A stretch of DNA of 64,000 nucleotides, taken from NCBI GenBank assembly GCA_040080215.1, contig JBEBIT010000012.1:3560-67559 (forward strand). Direction: 5' to 3'. Under the pieces are notes generated by a model. That model did no database searches and was not told the origin of the DNA. It was given only the letters and a program-made list of their open reading frames with translations. Numbering within the stretch: position 1 is the first letter of the stretch; each line of letters starts with the position of its first letter. The position numbers and the translations under genes were made by a program. The DNA is from CAIUGU01 sp040080215. GTDB lineage: Bacteria; Pseudomonadota; Gammaproteobacteria; Steroidobacterales; Steroidobacteraceae. Positions 8,584 to 17,492 of the stretch are shown here, in pieces.

Positions 8584-10041
8584 TCAGCCCCGGTTCGCGT
8601 TGCGCTTGCGCTCGCTGGACGGAGGTATCCCCAAGGCCTCGCGATACTTCGCCACGGTGCGCCGCGCTACCTGGATGCCTTCTTCGGACAGGATCTCCGC
8701 GATGCGGCTGTCGGACAGCGGCTTGTCGCCGACTTCTCCCGCGACCAGCTTGCGGATCTTCGCCCGGATCGCCGTTGATGACAGTTCGGTGCCGCCCGCA
8801 CCTGCGACGTGGCTCGAAAAGAAATAACGGAACTCGAACACGCCGCGCGGCGTGTGCATGTACTTGTTCGTGGTGACGCGCGAGATCGTGGACTCATGCA
8901 TCTCGATGGCCTCCGCGACGTCCTTCAGGATCATCGGCTGCATGTGTTCGTCGCCGAAATCGAGGAATGCCGCCTGCCGCTGCACGATCGAACGGGCGAC
9001 CTTCAGCAGCGTTTCGTTGCGGATCTCGAGGCTGCGGATCAGCCAGCGGGCTTCCTGCAGCTGGGTGCGCAGCATCGAGTGGTCCGCGGACCGCCCGATG
9101 AGGTTCGCGTAGCTCTGGTTCACGCGGATGCGGGGCAGGCTGGCCGGATTGATCTCCACGATCCAGCCGTTCTCCGTGCGGCGGATGAAGACATCGGGAA
9201 CGATGTACTCCGAAGGCACGGAATGGATGCTTGAACCCGGGCGCGGCTGGCACGCACGGACCAGCGCGAGGGCGTCCGCGAGCTCCTCCTCGCTGACCTT
9301 GAGCTGGCGCCTGAGCAGCGCGTACTGCTGTTCCGCCACCTGGTCGAGGTATTGCTCGGCGATCGCGAGCGCGACGTCGCGTCCAGGCACTTCAGGGTCC
9401 ATCTGCTGCAGCTGCAGCCTGAGGCACTCCGCGACGGAGCGCGCGCCCACGCCAGCGGGGTCCATCGCCTGGACGTGCATGAGTACGCGCTCGATGTCGG
9501 CGACATTGGCGATGATCTCGGGCTGCAGGTTGCCGGCGATCTCCTCGAGGTTCTCGGTGATGTAGCCGTCGTCGTTGATGGCGTCGATGATAGCGGCGCC
9601 GATCCGCATGTCGCGCTCACCCAGGTGGGCCAGGCCGAGCTGCCACAGCAGGTGGTCGTGCAGCGTCTCGCCCTTGGAGTCCGCGAACTCCTGGGCACGG
9701 TCGTCATCGCCCGACCACGGCGTCTCGGACGGCCCCGTGACGGGTGCGTCGCTCCAGTCGGAATCGTCGGCGACATCGACCTGCTGCTCCGGCGGCGTTT
9801 CCGCAACGGCGGCGGCTTCGACCCCCTGGTCGTACTGCTCGAAGGTGGGTTCCCGGGGTTCCGGCGTCTCGATGACCGCCGTCTCGTCCTCGGCCTCGAG
9901 CATCACGTTGGATTCGAGGGCTTCCCGGATCTGGGCCTGGAGTTCCAGGACGGGTAGCTGCAACAGGCGAATCGCCTGCTGCAACTGGGGCGTCATCGTG
10001 AGCTGTTGACCGAGTTTGAGCTGGAGGGCCGGCTTGAGCAT
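8584..10041 (-). CDS. rpoN: RNA polymerase sigma-54 factor
   Basis: Sigma factor for -24/-12 promoters that require AAA+ activators. The start is placed at 10041 (MLKPALQLKLGQQLTMTPQLQQAIRLLQL), giving 485 residues against 477 in E. coli; an open frame further upstream looks non-coding. Region I is Gln/Leu rich (1-50) and region II acidic (about 60-135). The core-binding and HTH domains follow, and the C-terminal RpoN box is ARRTVAKYR near residue 460. It lies after lptB as in most gammaproteobacteria. A matching promoter is found in this same window in front of pilA (55853-55868), with its likely activator pilR beside it. Confidence 0.97.
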   Translation of the reverse strand: MLKPALQLKLGQQLTMTPQLQQAIRLLQLPVLELQAQIREALESNVMLEAEDETAVIETPEPREPTFEQYDQGVEAAAVAETPPEQQVDVADDSDWSDAPVTGPSETPWSGDDDRAQEFADSKGETLHDHLLWQLGLAHLGERDMRIGAAIIDAINDDGYITENLEEIAGNLQPEIIANVADIERVLMHVQAMDPAGVGARSVAECLRLQLQQMDPEVPGRDVALAIAEQYLDQVAEQQYALLRRQLKVSEEELADALALVRACQPRPGSSIHSVPSEYIVPDVFIRRTENGWIVEINPASLPRIRVNQSYANLIGRSADHSMLRTQLQEARWLIRSLEIRNETLLKVARSIVQRQAAFLDFGDEHMQPMILKDVAEAIEMHESTISRVTTNKYMHTPRGVFEFRYFFSSHVAGAGGTELSSTAIRAKIRKLVAGEVGDKPLSDSRIAEILSEEGIQVARRTVAKYREALGIPPSSERKRNANRG

Positions 10042-10135
10042 CTTCTGAAGAAAGTAATCCGCCGGGAAGAGGTCACCGGGCCTTGGGCTCTTGAGCGCCT
10101 GTGCACCGGCCGGATGCCGTGTGCAAACTAGAAAT

Positions 10136-10861
10136 CTAGAGTCTGAAATCCTGACCCAAGTACACCTCACGGACCTCCCGATTGGCAAGGATTTCATCCG
10201 CAGATCCGGACGCAATCAGGCTACCGCTGCTGACGATATAGGCCCGGCTGCAGATCCCGAGCGTCTCGCGCACGTTGTGGTCGGTGATCAATACCCCGAT
10301 ATTCCGGGCACTTAGGTGCCGGATGATGCGCTGGATGTCGATTACCGAAATGGGGTCGACGCCGGCGAAGGGTTCATCGAGCAGGATGAAGCGCGGGTTG
10401 GCCGCCAGCGCACGGGCGATTTCGACCCGGCGACGCTCACCGCCCGACAGGCTCTGGCCGAGGCTCTTCCTGATGTGCCCGATGTGCAGTTCCTCGAGCA
10501 GCGACTCCAGGGCCTGGTCCAGGCTGGTCCCTTTCTGGGGCGGGCAGACCTCCAGGATGGCCCGGATGTTGTCTTCGACTGACAGTTGCCGGAACACGGA
10601 CGCTTCCTGCGGCAGGTAACCGAGACCCTTCTTCGCTCGCCGGTGCATGGGCTGCCGCGTCAGGTCCTCGTCGTCCAGGAAGATCGTGCCCTGGTCGCAG
10701 GGCACGAGTCCCACGATCATGTAGAAGGCCGTCGTCTTGCCGGCGCCGTTCGGGCCCAGCAGGCCGACGACTTCGCCGCTCGACACCTCAAGCGACAGGT
10801 CCTTTACGACCTGGCGGGACTTGTAGCGCTTGGCGAGTCCCTTAACGACGAGGCGACTCAT
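10136..10861 (-). CDS. lptB: LPS export ABC transporter ATP-binding protein LptB
   Basis: Cytoplasmic ATPase that powers LPS extraction by LptBFG. 241 residues with Walker A GPNGAGKT (near 36-43), Q-loop LPQEASVF, signature LSGGERRRVEIARAL, Walker B FILLDEPFAGVDP and the H-loop ITDHNVRE. The start overlaps the lptA stop by four bases (ATGA), implying translational coupling. lptF/lptG are not in this window, which is normal because they usually lie elsewhere. Confidence 0.97.
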   Translation of the reverse strand: MSRLVVKGLAKRYKSRQVVKDLSLEVSSGEVVGLLGPNGAGKTTAFYMIVGLVPCDQGTIFLDDEDLTRQPMHRRAKKGLGYLPQEASVFRQLSVEDNIRAILEVCPPQKGTSLDQALESLLEELHIGHIRKSLGQSLSGGERRRVEIARALAANPRFILLDEPFAGVDPISVIDIQRIIRHLSARNIGVLITDHNVRETLGICSRAYIVSSGSLIASGSADEILANREVREVYLGQDFRL

Positions 10862-11520
10862 TGAGAAGGACTCGCGGCCGGCACCTTCGGCGGCGTAAGG
10901 GCGCGGGGATTGATCGTGATGCTGACGCCACCGGGATCCTGCTCACCCGGGTTGGCAATCACGCGCTCCTTCAGCATGTCGTATACGAGGGTCTGCCCGG
11001 TGATCTCGTTCTTGCCGTCGGAGAGCCAGGCCTTGTCCTTGAGTTCGATGGTTCCACGCGTGACGTCGTACTCGATCGTGCCTGCGCGGCCGCGTGCAAC
11101 CTGCTGTTCGACCCGTTCCTGCTGGAAGGTGGCCGGCGAGCCCGCGATCGTGGCGTGGGTGATCTGGTTGCTGCGGAAGGTGATCGTGGCCGAGTCGGAG
11201 TCCAGCCGCCCGTTCGGCATGCGGATCTGCACGGCACCGACGAACTTCCACTCGCTGTTCTCGAAATCGAGGCCGGTTGCGGTGGCCTCATCGGCTTCCA
11301 CCGACATGCCCGCCTGCGCGATGCGGATCTTGCGGAAAGTCAGCAGGTTGTTGCGGTAGTCGAAGTTGGTGGAGGCGGCGTCGAGCGAGATCGGCTTCGT
11401 CGCATCCGTCAGGCTGGCACCGGACGCATTGGTCCCGGCCAGCATTGAGCTGCCAAGGCATGCCGCAGCCATGACCATGGCGAGAAGTCGGCTTCTACCC
11501 TGCTTACTCAAAGCGTCCAT
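10858..11520 (-). CDS. lptA: LPS transport periplasmic protein LptA
   Basis: Periplasmic bridge protein of the Lpt system, 220 residues. An N-terminal signal segment (about 10-35, LLAMVMAAACLGSSMLAGTNASG) precedes the OstA-like beta-jellyroll, with PISLDAASTNFDYRNNLLTFRKIRIAQAGMSVEADEA-type strands and WKFVGAVQIRMPNGRLDSDSATI. The final Pro-rich tail is not conserved in the family. The start lies 17 bases inside the end of lptC and the stop overlaps lptB. Confidence 0.93.
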   Translation of the reverse strand: MDALSKQGRSRLLAMVMAAACLGSSMLAGTNASGASLTDATKPISLDAASTNFDYRNNLLTFRKIRIAQAGMSVEADEATATGLDFENSEWKFVGAVQIRMPNGRLDSDSATITFRSNQITHATIAGSPATFQQERVEQQVARGRAGTIEYDVTRGTIELKDKAWLSDGKNEITGQTLVYDMLKERVIANPGEQDPGGVSITINPRALTPPKVPAASPSQ

Positions 11521-12058
11521 TCACTCCGGATTCCAGCAGTAATGTCTCATGCGTCAGGTCAGCCTTGAGCCCGGTGGCGTTCAACCTCCGCCCGGCGAAT
11601 TCGATCGTCACAGGCTGCACCGTATGCGCGACATTGTGCGTCATGTCGAGCGTCAGTGCTGCAGTACGGATGACGCCAGATTGCTCCGAGGCACCGCCGC
11701 GCACTTCGACATTGCCGTTGAACTCGACCGTGGCGAGGTCTGCAGGGACAGCTGCCGTGTCGGCACGGAGCGTCCAGGGTCCGCCGGGTGCCGTGCGATA
11801 GTCCATGTGCACGCCTTGCACCGCGTAGCTCTTGTCCGCCACGTTTTCCTCGATCCGATCCGCGATGAGCTTCATGCGCTCACTGCCATCGGGGTGCGTG
11901 ATCGTGAGCGTCGCGCCCGTCAGGTAGTAGCCTGGCTGCACCGGGCGCTCGGCCGAAGCCACTTCGCTCTCGGGCGAGCGGATCAGAACCCCGTAGCTCG
12001 CGATGGCTGCGGCGATCAGTCCTGTCATCCACACCCATTTCCAGCTGAGGCTGCTCAC
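11504..12058 (-). CDS. lptC: LPS export protein LptC
   Basis: Single-pass inner-membrane protein that passes LPS from LptBFG to LptA. The GTG at 12058 is preferred because it overlaps the kdsC stop as GTGA and gives 184 residues (E. coli 191); the open frame continues 39 bases upstream into kdsC. A membrane helix (about 8-24, VWMTGLIAAAIASYGVLI) precedes a LptA-like jellyroll with YYLTGATLTITHPDGS and FNGNVEVRGG. Sequence identity within the LptC family is always low, so the call leans on position and architecture. Confidence 0.9.
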   Translation of the reverse strand: MSSLSWKWVWMTGLIAAAIASYGVLIRSPESEVASAERPVQPGYYLTGATLTITHPDGSERMKLIADRIEENVADKSYAVQGVHMDYRTAPGGPWTLRADTAAVPADLATVEFNGNVEVRGGASEQSGVIRTAALTLDMTHNVAHTVQPVTIEFAGRRLNATGLKADLTHETLLLESGVNGRFE

Positions 12059-12561
12059 GACTGTGAGGTTCCGTGCGCAGCCAGTATCAGGTCGCACACC
12101 TCGCGCACGGCACCCTGGCCGCCTGGCAGTCGTGTCACGTAGTGGGCCTTGTCGCGCACGGTGGCGTGAGCGTCGGCAACCGCCACGCCGAGGCGCGCGT
12201 TCGCAAGCAGGGGAAGGTCGGGCGTGTCGTCACCGATGCACGCCACGGCCTGCGGGCCGAGTCCCAGGATGTCGAGCAGCTCGCGCAGGCAGGCCAGCTT
12301 GTCACTCACGCCTTGTCGAACCCAGCTCACGCCGAGCTCGGTCATGCGGCGTTCCACGGCGCGCGAATCCCGGCCCGAGATCACAGCCACGGCGATGCCA
12401 GCGCGCAGTACCTGGACGATGCCGGCCCCGTCGCGCACATGGAAGACCTTGAGTTCCTCGCCCTGCGGCGAGAAGTAGAGGCGTCCGTCCGTGAGAACGC
12501 CATCGACGTCCAGTACCAGCAGGCGGATGTCGGCAGCACGCTGTTGAGGGGTATCCGCCAC
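12055..12561 (-). CDS. kdsC: 3-deoxy-D-manno-octulosonate 8-phosphate phosphatase
   Basis: HAD-superfamily phosphatase that releases Kdo from Kdo-8-phosphate for LPS inner core. 168 residues, the cap-less C0 form. Motif I is LDVDGVLTDGRLY with the nucleophile Asp, motif II ISGR, and motif IV CIGDDTPDLPLL. KVFHVRDGAGI is the typical KdsC substrate segment. It starts five bases after the kdsD stop and overlaps lptC, so the three genes are a tight operon. Confidence 0.96.
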   Translation of the reverse strand: MADTPQQRAADIRLLVLDVDGVLTDGRLYFSPQGEELKVFHVRDGAGIVQVLRAGIAVAVISGRDSRAVERRMTELGVSWVRQGVSDKLACLRELLDILGLGPQAVACIGDDTPDLPLLANARLGVAVADAHATVRDKAHYVTRLPGGQGAVREVCDLILAAHGTSQS

Positions 12562-12565
12562 GGGT

Positions 12566-13570
12566 CTACATCACGCCGGCGCGGAAGAGGTTATGCACGT
12601 TCAGCGCGCCGACGACGACGTTGTTCTCATCCACGACGGGCAAGGCAGTAATGCGGTGGGTTTCCATCAAGTGCACCGCTTCGGCGGCCAGCATGCGCGG
12701 CTGCACTGCCTTGGGTTGTGGGGTCATCACGTCGCGCATGCTCACGCCGCTCAGATCAAGCGTGCGATCCAGCACGCGCCGCAAGTCGCCATCGGTGAAT
12801 ACGCCAAGCAGCTTGCCGTCCTTGTCGGTCACGGTCGTCATGCCAAGGCCTTTACGGCTCATTTCCAGCAGGCCTTCCTTGAGCGGCGCTTCCGGCCGGA
12901 CATGCGGCAGGCTGTCCCCCGTGCGCATGACGTCGGCGACGTGCAGCAACAAGCGGCGACCCAGGCTTCCACCCGGATGGGAGAGCGCGAAATCCTGTTC
13001 AGTGAAGCCTCGGGCCTCGAGGACGCCGACCGCCAATGCATCTCCCATGGCGAGTGCCGCCGTCGTACTGGCGGTGGGCGCGAGATTCAGCGGGCAGGCT
13101 TCCTCCGCGACGCTGACGTCGAGCACGACAGTAGCTGCGCGACCGAGCGTGGAGTCGGGACGGCCGGTCAGGGCGATGAGCGGAGTGTCGATCCGCTTGA
13201 TCACGGGCAGGATCCGCGCCAGCTCTTCCGTCTCGCCGGAATTGGACAAGGCCACGACCACATCCCGTCGCGTGATCATGCCGATGTCGCCGTGGCTGGC
13301 CTCGGCCGGGTGGACGAAGAACGAGGGCGTGCCCGTGCTTGCGAACGTGGCGGCGATCTTGTTGGCGACATGGCCGGACTTGCCCATGCCGGTCACGACC
13401 ACGCGCCCGTCGCACGCGAGGATCAGGCGACAGGCCTCGATGAAGCCGGAGCCGAGACGTGGCGCGAGCGCCGAGACAGCCGCTGCTTCCGTGGCCAGTA
13501 CCTTGGCGCCGCGTTCCAGCAGTCGTTTGGAGTCCGGCATTGGGTTCATGGCTTGTGCGGGGTTCGACAT
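12566..13570 (-). CDS. kdsD: Arabinose-5-phosphate isomerase
   Basis: Converts ribulose-5-phosphate to arabinose-5-phosphate, the first step of Kdo synthesis. 334 residues: a SIS domain (about 45-190) with GMGKSGHVANKIAATFASTG, HPAEASHGD and SNSGETEE, then two CBS domains (about 215-330) with VTDKDGKLLGVFTDGDLRR and MRDVMTPQPKAV. It is the first gene of the minus-strand LPS/rpoN unit. The 110-base gap to the divergent ibaG must hold both promoters; I saw no clear consensus pair there. The mla genes and yrbG that separate kdsD and ibaG in E. coli are absent. Confidence 0.96.
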   Translation of the reverse strand: MSNPAQAMNPMPDSKRLLERGAKVLATEAAAVSALAPRLGSGFIEACRLILACDGRVVVTGMGKSGHVANKIAATFASTGTPSFFVHPAEASHGDIGMITRRDVVVALSNSGETEELARILPVIKRIDTPLIALTGRPDSTLGRAATVVLDVSVAEEACPLNLAPTASTTAALAMGDALAVGVLEARGFTEQDFALSHPGGSLGRRLLLHVADVMRTGDSLPHVRPEAPLKEGLLEMSRKGLGMTTVTDKDGKLLGVFTDGDLRRVLDRTLDLSGVSMRDVMTPQPKAVQPRMLAAEAVHLMETHRITALPVVDENNVVVGALNVHNLFRAGVM

Positions 13571-13680
13571 GGCAGGTCAGGCTCGCTGGCATCGATGATA
13601 CCGCGTCAACGCCCGCGAAGGGCAGCGCGGCATCCTGCTAAGATGAGCGCCCCGTTTCTCCCGCGAAGTCGACGCCCCCC

Positions 13681-13926
13681 ATGAACGCCCACTCCGTCCA
13701 GCAATTGATCGAGGCCGGCCTGCCTGGCGCCCGCGTACGGGTCGAGTCGGATGACAACACGCACTTTGCCGCCGTGATCGTGGCGCCGCAGTTCGCGGGT
13801 AAGCGCATGATCCAGCGCCACCAGCTCGTATACGGGACGCTCGGCCAGTTGATGGGTCGGGAAATCCACGCATTGAGCATCCAGGCGCAGACGCCTGAAG
13901 AATGGCAGGCCAGCCAGGGCGGCTGA
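13681..13926 (+). CDS. ibaG: BolA-family iron-sulfur protein IbaG
   Basis: 81-residue BolA/YrbA-type protein. The fold signature RVESDDNTHFAAVIVAPQFAGKRMIQRHQLVYGTLG contains the conserved His and the FxGKxxxxRHQxVY motif. IbaG proteins partner monothiol glutaredoxins and bind [2Fe-2S] clusters. It lies 41 bases before murA, the same pairing seen in E. coli, and they are probably co-transcribed. Confidence 0.93.
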   Translation: MNAHSVQQLIEAGLPGARVRVESDDNTHFAAVIVAPQFAGKRMIQRHQLVYGTLGQLMGREIHALSIQAQTPEEWQASQGG

Positions 13927-13967
13927 GCCTCACCCGGGTCTTCTCCTTTCGGTCCTCCTAGGGTCAC

Positions 13968-15254
13968 ATGGACAAACTGCAGATCAAGGGCGGCATCCCG
14001 CTCCATGGCGAGATTCGCATTTCCGGTGCCAAGAACGCCGCGCTGCCTATTCTGGCGGCGACGTTGCTGGCAAAGGCGCCGGTGACCATCGGCAACGTGC
14101 CGCACCTTCATGACGTCACCACCATGATCGAGCTGCTCGGCCGGATGGGAGTCAGCGTGACGGTCGACGAGAGGATGCGGATCGGCGTCGACGCCAACAC
14201 GCTGACCGAGACAGTGGCGCCATACGAGCTGGTCAAGACGATGCGTGCGTCCATCCTCGTGCTCGGTCCCCTGCTGGCCCGGTTTGGCCATGCGGATGTC
14301 TCCCTGCCGGGCGGGTGTGCGATCGGCGCGCGCCCCGTTAACTTGCATGTCGCCGGGCTCCAGGCCATGGGGGCCGACATTCATATAGAGAACGGCTACA
14401 TCCGTGCCCGCGCAGACCGGTTGCACGGGGCGCGACTCGTGCTCGACACGGTAACGGTGACCGGCACCGAGAACCTCATGATGGCGGCGGCGCTGGCCGA
14501 TGGCACGACAATTCTCGAAAACGCCGCGCGTGAACCGGAGGTCGTCGATCTCGCCCATTTCCTGAATGCAATGGGCGCGAAGATCCGTGACGCCGGCACC
14601 GACACGATCACGATCGAGGGCGTCGAGTCGTTGGGCGGCACCCATTATGAAGTGCTCCCCGATCGCATCGAGGCCGGCACCTACCTGGTCGCCGCCGCGA
14701 TCACCGGCGGGTGGATCAGGCTCAAGAATACCCGTCCCGATCACCTGGATGCCGTGCTCGCCAAGCTGCGCGAAGCCGGGGCCGAGATCAAGACCGGGGA
14801 AGACTGGATCGAGCTCGACATGCGCGGCCGGCGCCTTCGCTCCGTCGATATCCGTACCGCTCCCTACCCGGCCTTTCCGACGGACATGCAGGCGCAATTC
14901 GCGGCGCTCAACTCGGTGGGCGAGGGCGTGGCAACCGTGATCGAGACCATCTTCGAGAACCGCTTCATGCACATGCTCGAGATGCGGCGCCTCGGCGCCG
15001 AGATCCGCATCGAAGGCAACACGGCCATCATCAAGGGTGTGCCCAAGCTCACGGCGGCGCCCGTGATGGCGACCGACCTCAGGGCATCGGCAAGCCTGGT
15101 GCTGGCCGGCCTGATTGCGGACGGCACGACGGAAATCGATCGCATCTACCACATCGATCGCGGCTACGAACGCATCGAGGAGAAGCTCGAGCAGCTGGGT
15201 GCGCAGATCAAGCGAATCGTGCCGAAGGGTCGTCGGGCGACCGACAGGCAATAG
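13968..15254 (+). CDS. murA: UDP-N-acetylglucosamine 1-carboxyvinyltransferase
   Basis: First committed step of peptidoglycan synthesis, enolpyruvyl transfer from PEP to UDP-GlcNAc. 428 residues; starts MDKLQIKGGIPLHGEIRISGAKNAALPIL. The catalytic, fosfomycin-sensitive cysteine is Cys117 in LPGGCAIGARPVNLH, so the protein is predicted fosfomycin-sensitive at the target level. TRPDHLDAVLAKLREAGAEI and the C-terminal HIDRGYERIEEKLEQLGAQI are typical. It follows ibaG and is the only peptidoglycan-precursor gene of this window outside the dcw cluster. Confidence 0.98.
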   Translation: MDKLQIKGGIPLHGEIRISGAKNAALPILAATLLAKAPVTIGNVPHLHDVTTMIELLGRMGVSVTVDERMRIGVDANTLTETVAPYELVKTMRASILVLGPLLARFGHADVSLPGGCAIGARPVNLHVAGLQAMGADIHIENGYIRARADRLHGARLVLDTVTVTGTENLMMAAALADGTTILENAAREPEVVDLAHFLNAMGAKIRDAGTDTITIEGVESLGGTHYEVLPDRIEAGTYLVAAAITGGWIRLKNTRPDHLDAVLAKLREAGAEIKTGEDWIELDMRGRRLRSVDIRTAPYPAFPTDMQAQFAALNSVGEGVATVIETIFENRFMHMLEMRRLGAEIRIEGNTAIIKGVPKLTAAPVMATDLRASASLVLAGLIADGTTEIDRIYHIDRGYERIEEKLEQLGAQIKRIVPKGRRATDRQ

Positions 15255-15603
15255 CTGGGGCCACCCTTCCGCGGCCTGTCCGGCTTGCGCCGCCGTGCAG
15301 CCGGCCCGGATCCGCCACCTGCAGGTCATGACCAGGACGCCGTGCGCCGATTCCGGACGTGCTGCGCTTCGGAAGAGCGTGAGATCGGGCTTCAAAGAGC
15401 GCCTTTCGTTGTGTGTATAATGCGTAATTCCGTGAATCTTTGGAGCCTTGGGGGACGCTGGGGAGCTGTTTTGGCCCTGGCCAGCCGGCTCGTTGCGGGT
15501 AAACCCTGATTGAGCCCAGACCTCGGCAAGGGCAAGGTTTCGCGCGAGGGGGTAGCCCAAGGTTGGATTCGGAGCGGGATGGGGTCTTCCGGAGAATGTT
15601 CTG
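15255..15603 (+). promoter_or_regulatory. 349-base gap: petABC promoter and long leader
   Basis: No gene is seen here. A -10 element TATAAT lies at 15416-15421, with a weak -35 (TTCAAA, 15391-15396, 19-base spacer). If transcription starts near 15428, the petA message has a leader of about 175 bases. Within it, CCTTGGG (15446-15452) and CCCAAGG (15556-15562) are perfectly complementary and could close a large fold. It matches no riboswitch I recognise. The leader is G-rich near its end; the petA ribosome site is GGAG at about 15592. Confidence 0.5.
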
Positions 15604-16215
15604 ATGAGTCTAGAAGCTAAAGCCTTGGACGAGGGCGTGGATGGTGGCAGGCGCCACTTTCTGCTCGTCGCCACGACGGTCACCGGCCTCGCCGGCGCCG
15701 CGTTTACTGCCGTGCCGTTCCTGTCGTCCTGGAAGCCGAGTGCCCGCGCCCAGGCGCTCGGTGCGCCGGTAGAAGTCGACATCAGCAAGCTCGAGCCAGG
15801 CGCCATCGTCAAGGTCGAGTGGCGCGGCCAGGCCATCTACATCGTTCACCGGACACCCGAAATGCTGGCCTCCCTGGACAGCGTCGCGGGCAAGTTGCTC
15901 GACCCCAATTCCGACAGTTCGGACCAACCCGACTACGCAAAGAACGAGGCCCGCGCGGTCAAGCCAGAGTACCTGGTCCTGGTCGGCGTCTGCACCCACC
16001 TCGGTTGCGCCCCGCTCAACCGTTTCGAGCCGGCTGATGCCGAGCTGGGAGCCGACTGGCCGGGCGGTTTCTATTGCCCGTGCCACGGATCGCGATTCGA
16101 CCTGTCCGGCCGCGTGTTCAAGGACGTGCCGGCACCCAAGAACCTGCGCGTGCCGCCGTACCAGTTCATTGCTGATACGCGCCTGCTGATCGGTTCCGAC
16201 ACAGGGGCGGCATGA
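15604..16215 (+). CDS. petA: Ubiquinol-cytochrome c reductase iron-sulfur (Rieske) subunit
   Basis: Rieske protein of the bc1 complex, 203 residues. A twin-arginine segment GGRRHFLLVATTVTG lies at about 15-29 and leads into a single membrane anchor, consistent with Tat-dependent insertion. Cluster ligands are in CTHLGC and CPCHGS, followed by the Pro-loop. Start ATG at 15604 has a GGAG ribosome site. The last four bases overlap petB as ATGA. Confidence 0.96.
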   Translation: MSLEAKALDEGVDGGRRHFLLVATTVTGLAGAAFTAVPFLSSWKPSARAQALGAPVEVDISKLEPGAIVKVEWRGQAIYIVHRTPEMLASLDSVAGKLLDPNSDSSDQPDYAKNEARAVKPEYLVLVGVCTHLGCAPLNRFEPADAELGADWPGGFYCPCHGSRFDLSGRVFKDVPAPKNLRVPPYQFIADTRLLIGSDTGAA

Positions 16216-17492
16216 CAATGGGCTCACCGCAGAACGTTTATGACCAGGCAGAAACCAAAGTGAACGCGTTCGTTGCATGGATTGATGCGCGCTTCCCGCT
16301 GACGAAGCTCTGGAAGGAGCACGCAGCCGAGTACTACGCGCCGAAGAACTTCAACTTCTGGTACTACTTCGGCGGCCTCGCGATGGTCGTGCTGGCGTTG
16401 CAGATCATCACGGGCATCTTCCTGACGATGAACTACAAGCCCTCGGCGGCAGAGGCGTTCGCGTCCGTCGAGTACATCATGCGCGACGTGGAGTGGGGCT
16501 GGCTGATCCGGTACATGCATTCCACCGGCGCATCGGCCTTCTTCATCGTCGTCTACCTGCACATGTTCCGCGCGATGCTCTACGGCTCGTACAAGGCGCC
16601 GCGTGAACTGCTGTGGATCTTTGGCATGCTGATCTTCCTGTGCCTGATGGCCGAGGCCTTCATGGGGTACCTGCTGCCCTGGGGCAACATGTCGTACTGG
16701 GGCGCCCAGGTGATCGTGTCCCTGTTCGGCACGATTCCCTACATAGGCAATGCGCTTGTCGAGTGGATCCGCGGCGACTACTACATCTCGGACATCACGC
16801 TGAACCGGTTCTTCGCGCTGCACGTCATCGCGCTGCCGCTCGCGCTCGTGTTCCTCGTCATCGCGCACATCATGGCACTGCACGAGGTGGGCTCGAACAA
16901 CCCGGACGGCATCGAGATCAAGAAGAACAAGGGCCCGGACGGGCATCCGCTGGATGGCATCCCGTTCCACCCGTACTACACGATCAAGGACATCGTCGGG
17001 CTTATCGTGTTCATCGCGCTCTTCTCGCTGGTGTTGTTCTTTGCACCGGACATGGGCGGCTACTTCCTCGAGCATGCGAACTTCGATCCGGCCAATGCCC
17101 TCCAGACCCCGGCGCACATCGCCCCGGTCTGGTACTTCACCCCGTACTACGCCATGTTGCGGGCAGTCCCGTCGTTCCTCGGAACGCAGGTCTGGGGTGT
17201 CCTGGTGATGGGCGCCGCGGTCGTCGTCTTCGCCTTCCTGCCCTGGCTCGACAAGTCCAACGTCAAGTCGATCCGCTATCGCGGCTGGCTTTACAAGGCA
17301 TTCCTCGCGGCATTCGCCGTAGCGTTCGTGGTGCTCGGTTACCTTGGCATGCAGCAGCCGACACCCACGGGCACGCTCGTCGCGCGGATATTCACGATCG
17401 TCTATTTTGCGTTCTTCCTGCTGATGCCGTGGTACACGCGCATCGATGCGACGAAGCCGGTTCCGGAACGGGTGACTTACGATGCACATTAA
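16212..17492 (+). CDS. petB: Ubiquinol-cytochrome c reductase cytochrome b
   Basis: Membrane core of bc1, 426 residues, with eight hydrophobic helices expected. Heme-ligand histidines fall in MHSTGASAFFIVVYLHMF and in HVIALPLALVFLVIAH. The Qo-site motif reads PVWY rather than mitochondrial PEWY, the usual form in many beta- and gammaproteobacteria. It is overlapped by petA at the start and by petC by 11 bases at the end, so all three are translationally linked. Confidence 0.97.
   Translation: MTMGSPQNVYDQAETKVNAFVAWIDARFPLTKLWKEHAAEYYAPKNFNFWYYFGGLAMVVLALQIITGIFLTMNYKPSAAEAFASVEYIMRDVEWGWLIRYMHSTGASAFFIVVYLHMFRAMLYGSYKAPRELLWIFGMLIFLCLMAEAFMGYLLPWGNMSYWGAQVIVSLFGTIPYIGNALVEWIRGDYYISDITLNRFFALHVIALPLALVFLVIAHIMALHEVGSNNPDGIEIKKNKGPDGHPLDGIPFHPYYTIKDIVGLIVFIALFSLVLFFAPDMGGYFLEHANFDPANALQTPAHIAPVWYFTPYYAMLRAVPSFLGTQVWGVLVMGAAVVVFAFLPWLDKSNVKSIRYRGWLYKAFLAAFAVAFVVLGYLGMQQPTPTGTLVARIFTIVYFAFFLLMPWYTRIDATKPVPERVTYDAH

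Noticed and set aside
13638..15836. A 732-codon minus-strand open frame across murA
   Set aside because: Antisense shadow of ibaG, murA and petA with low-complexity composition.
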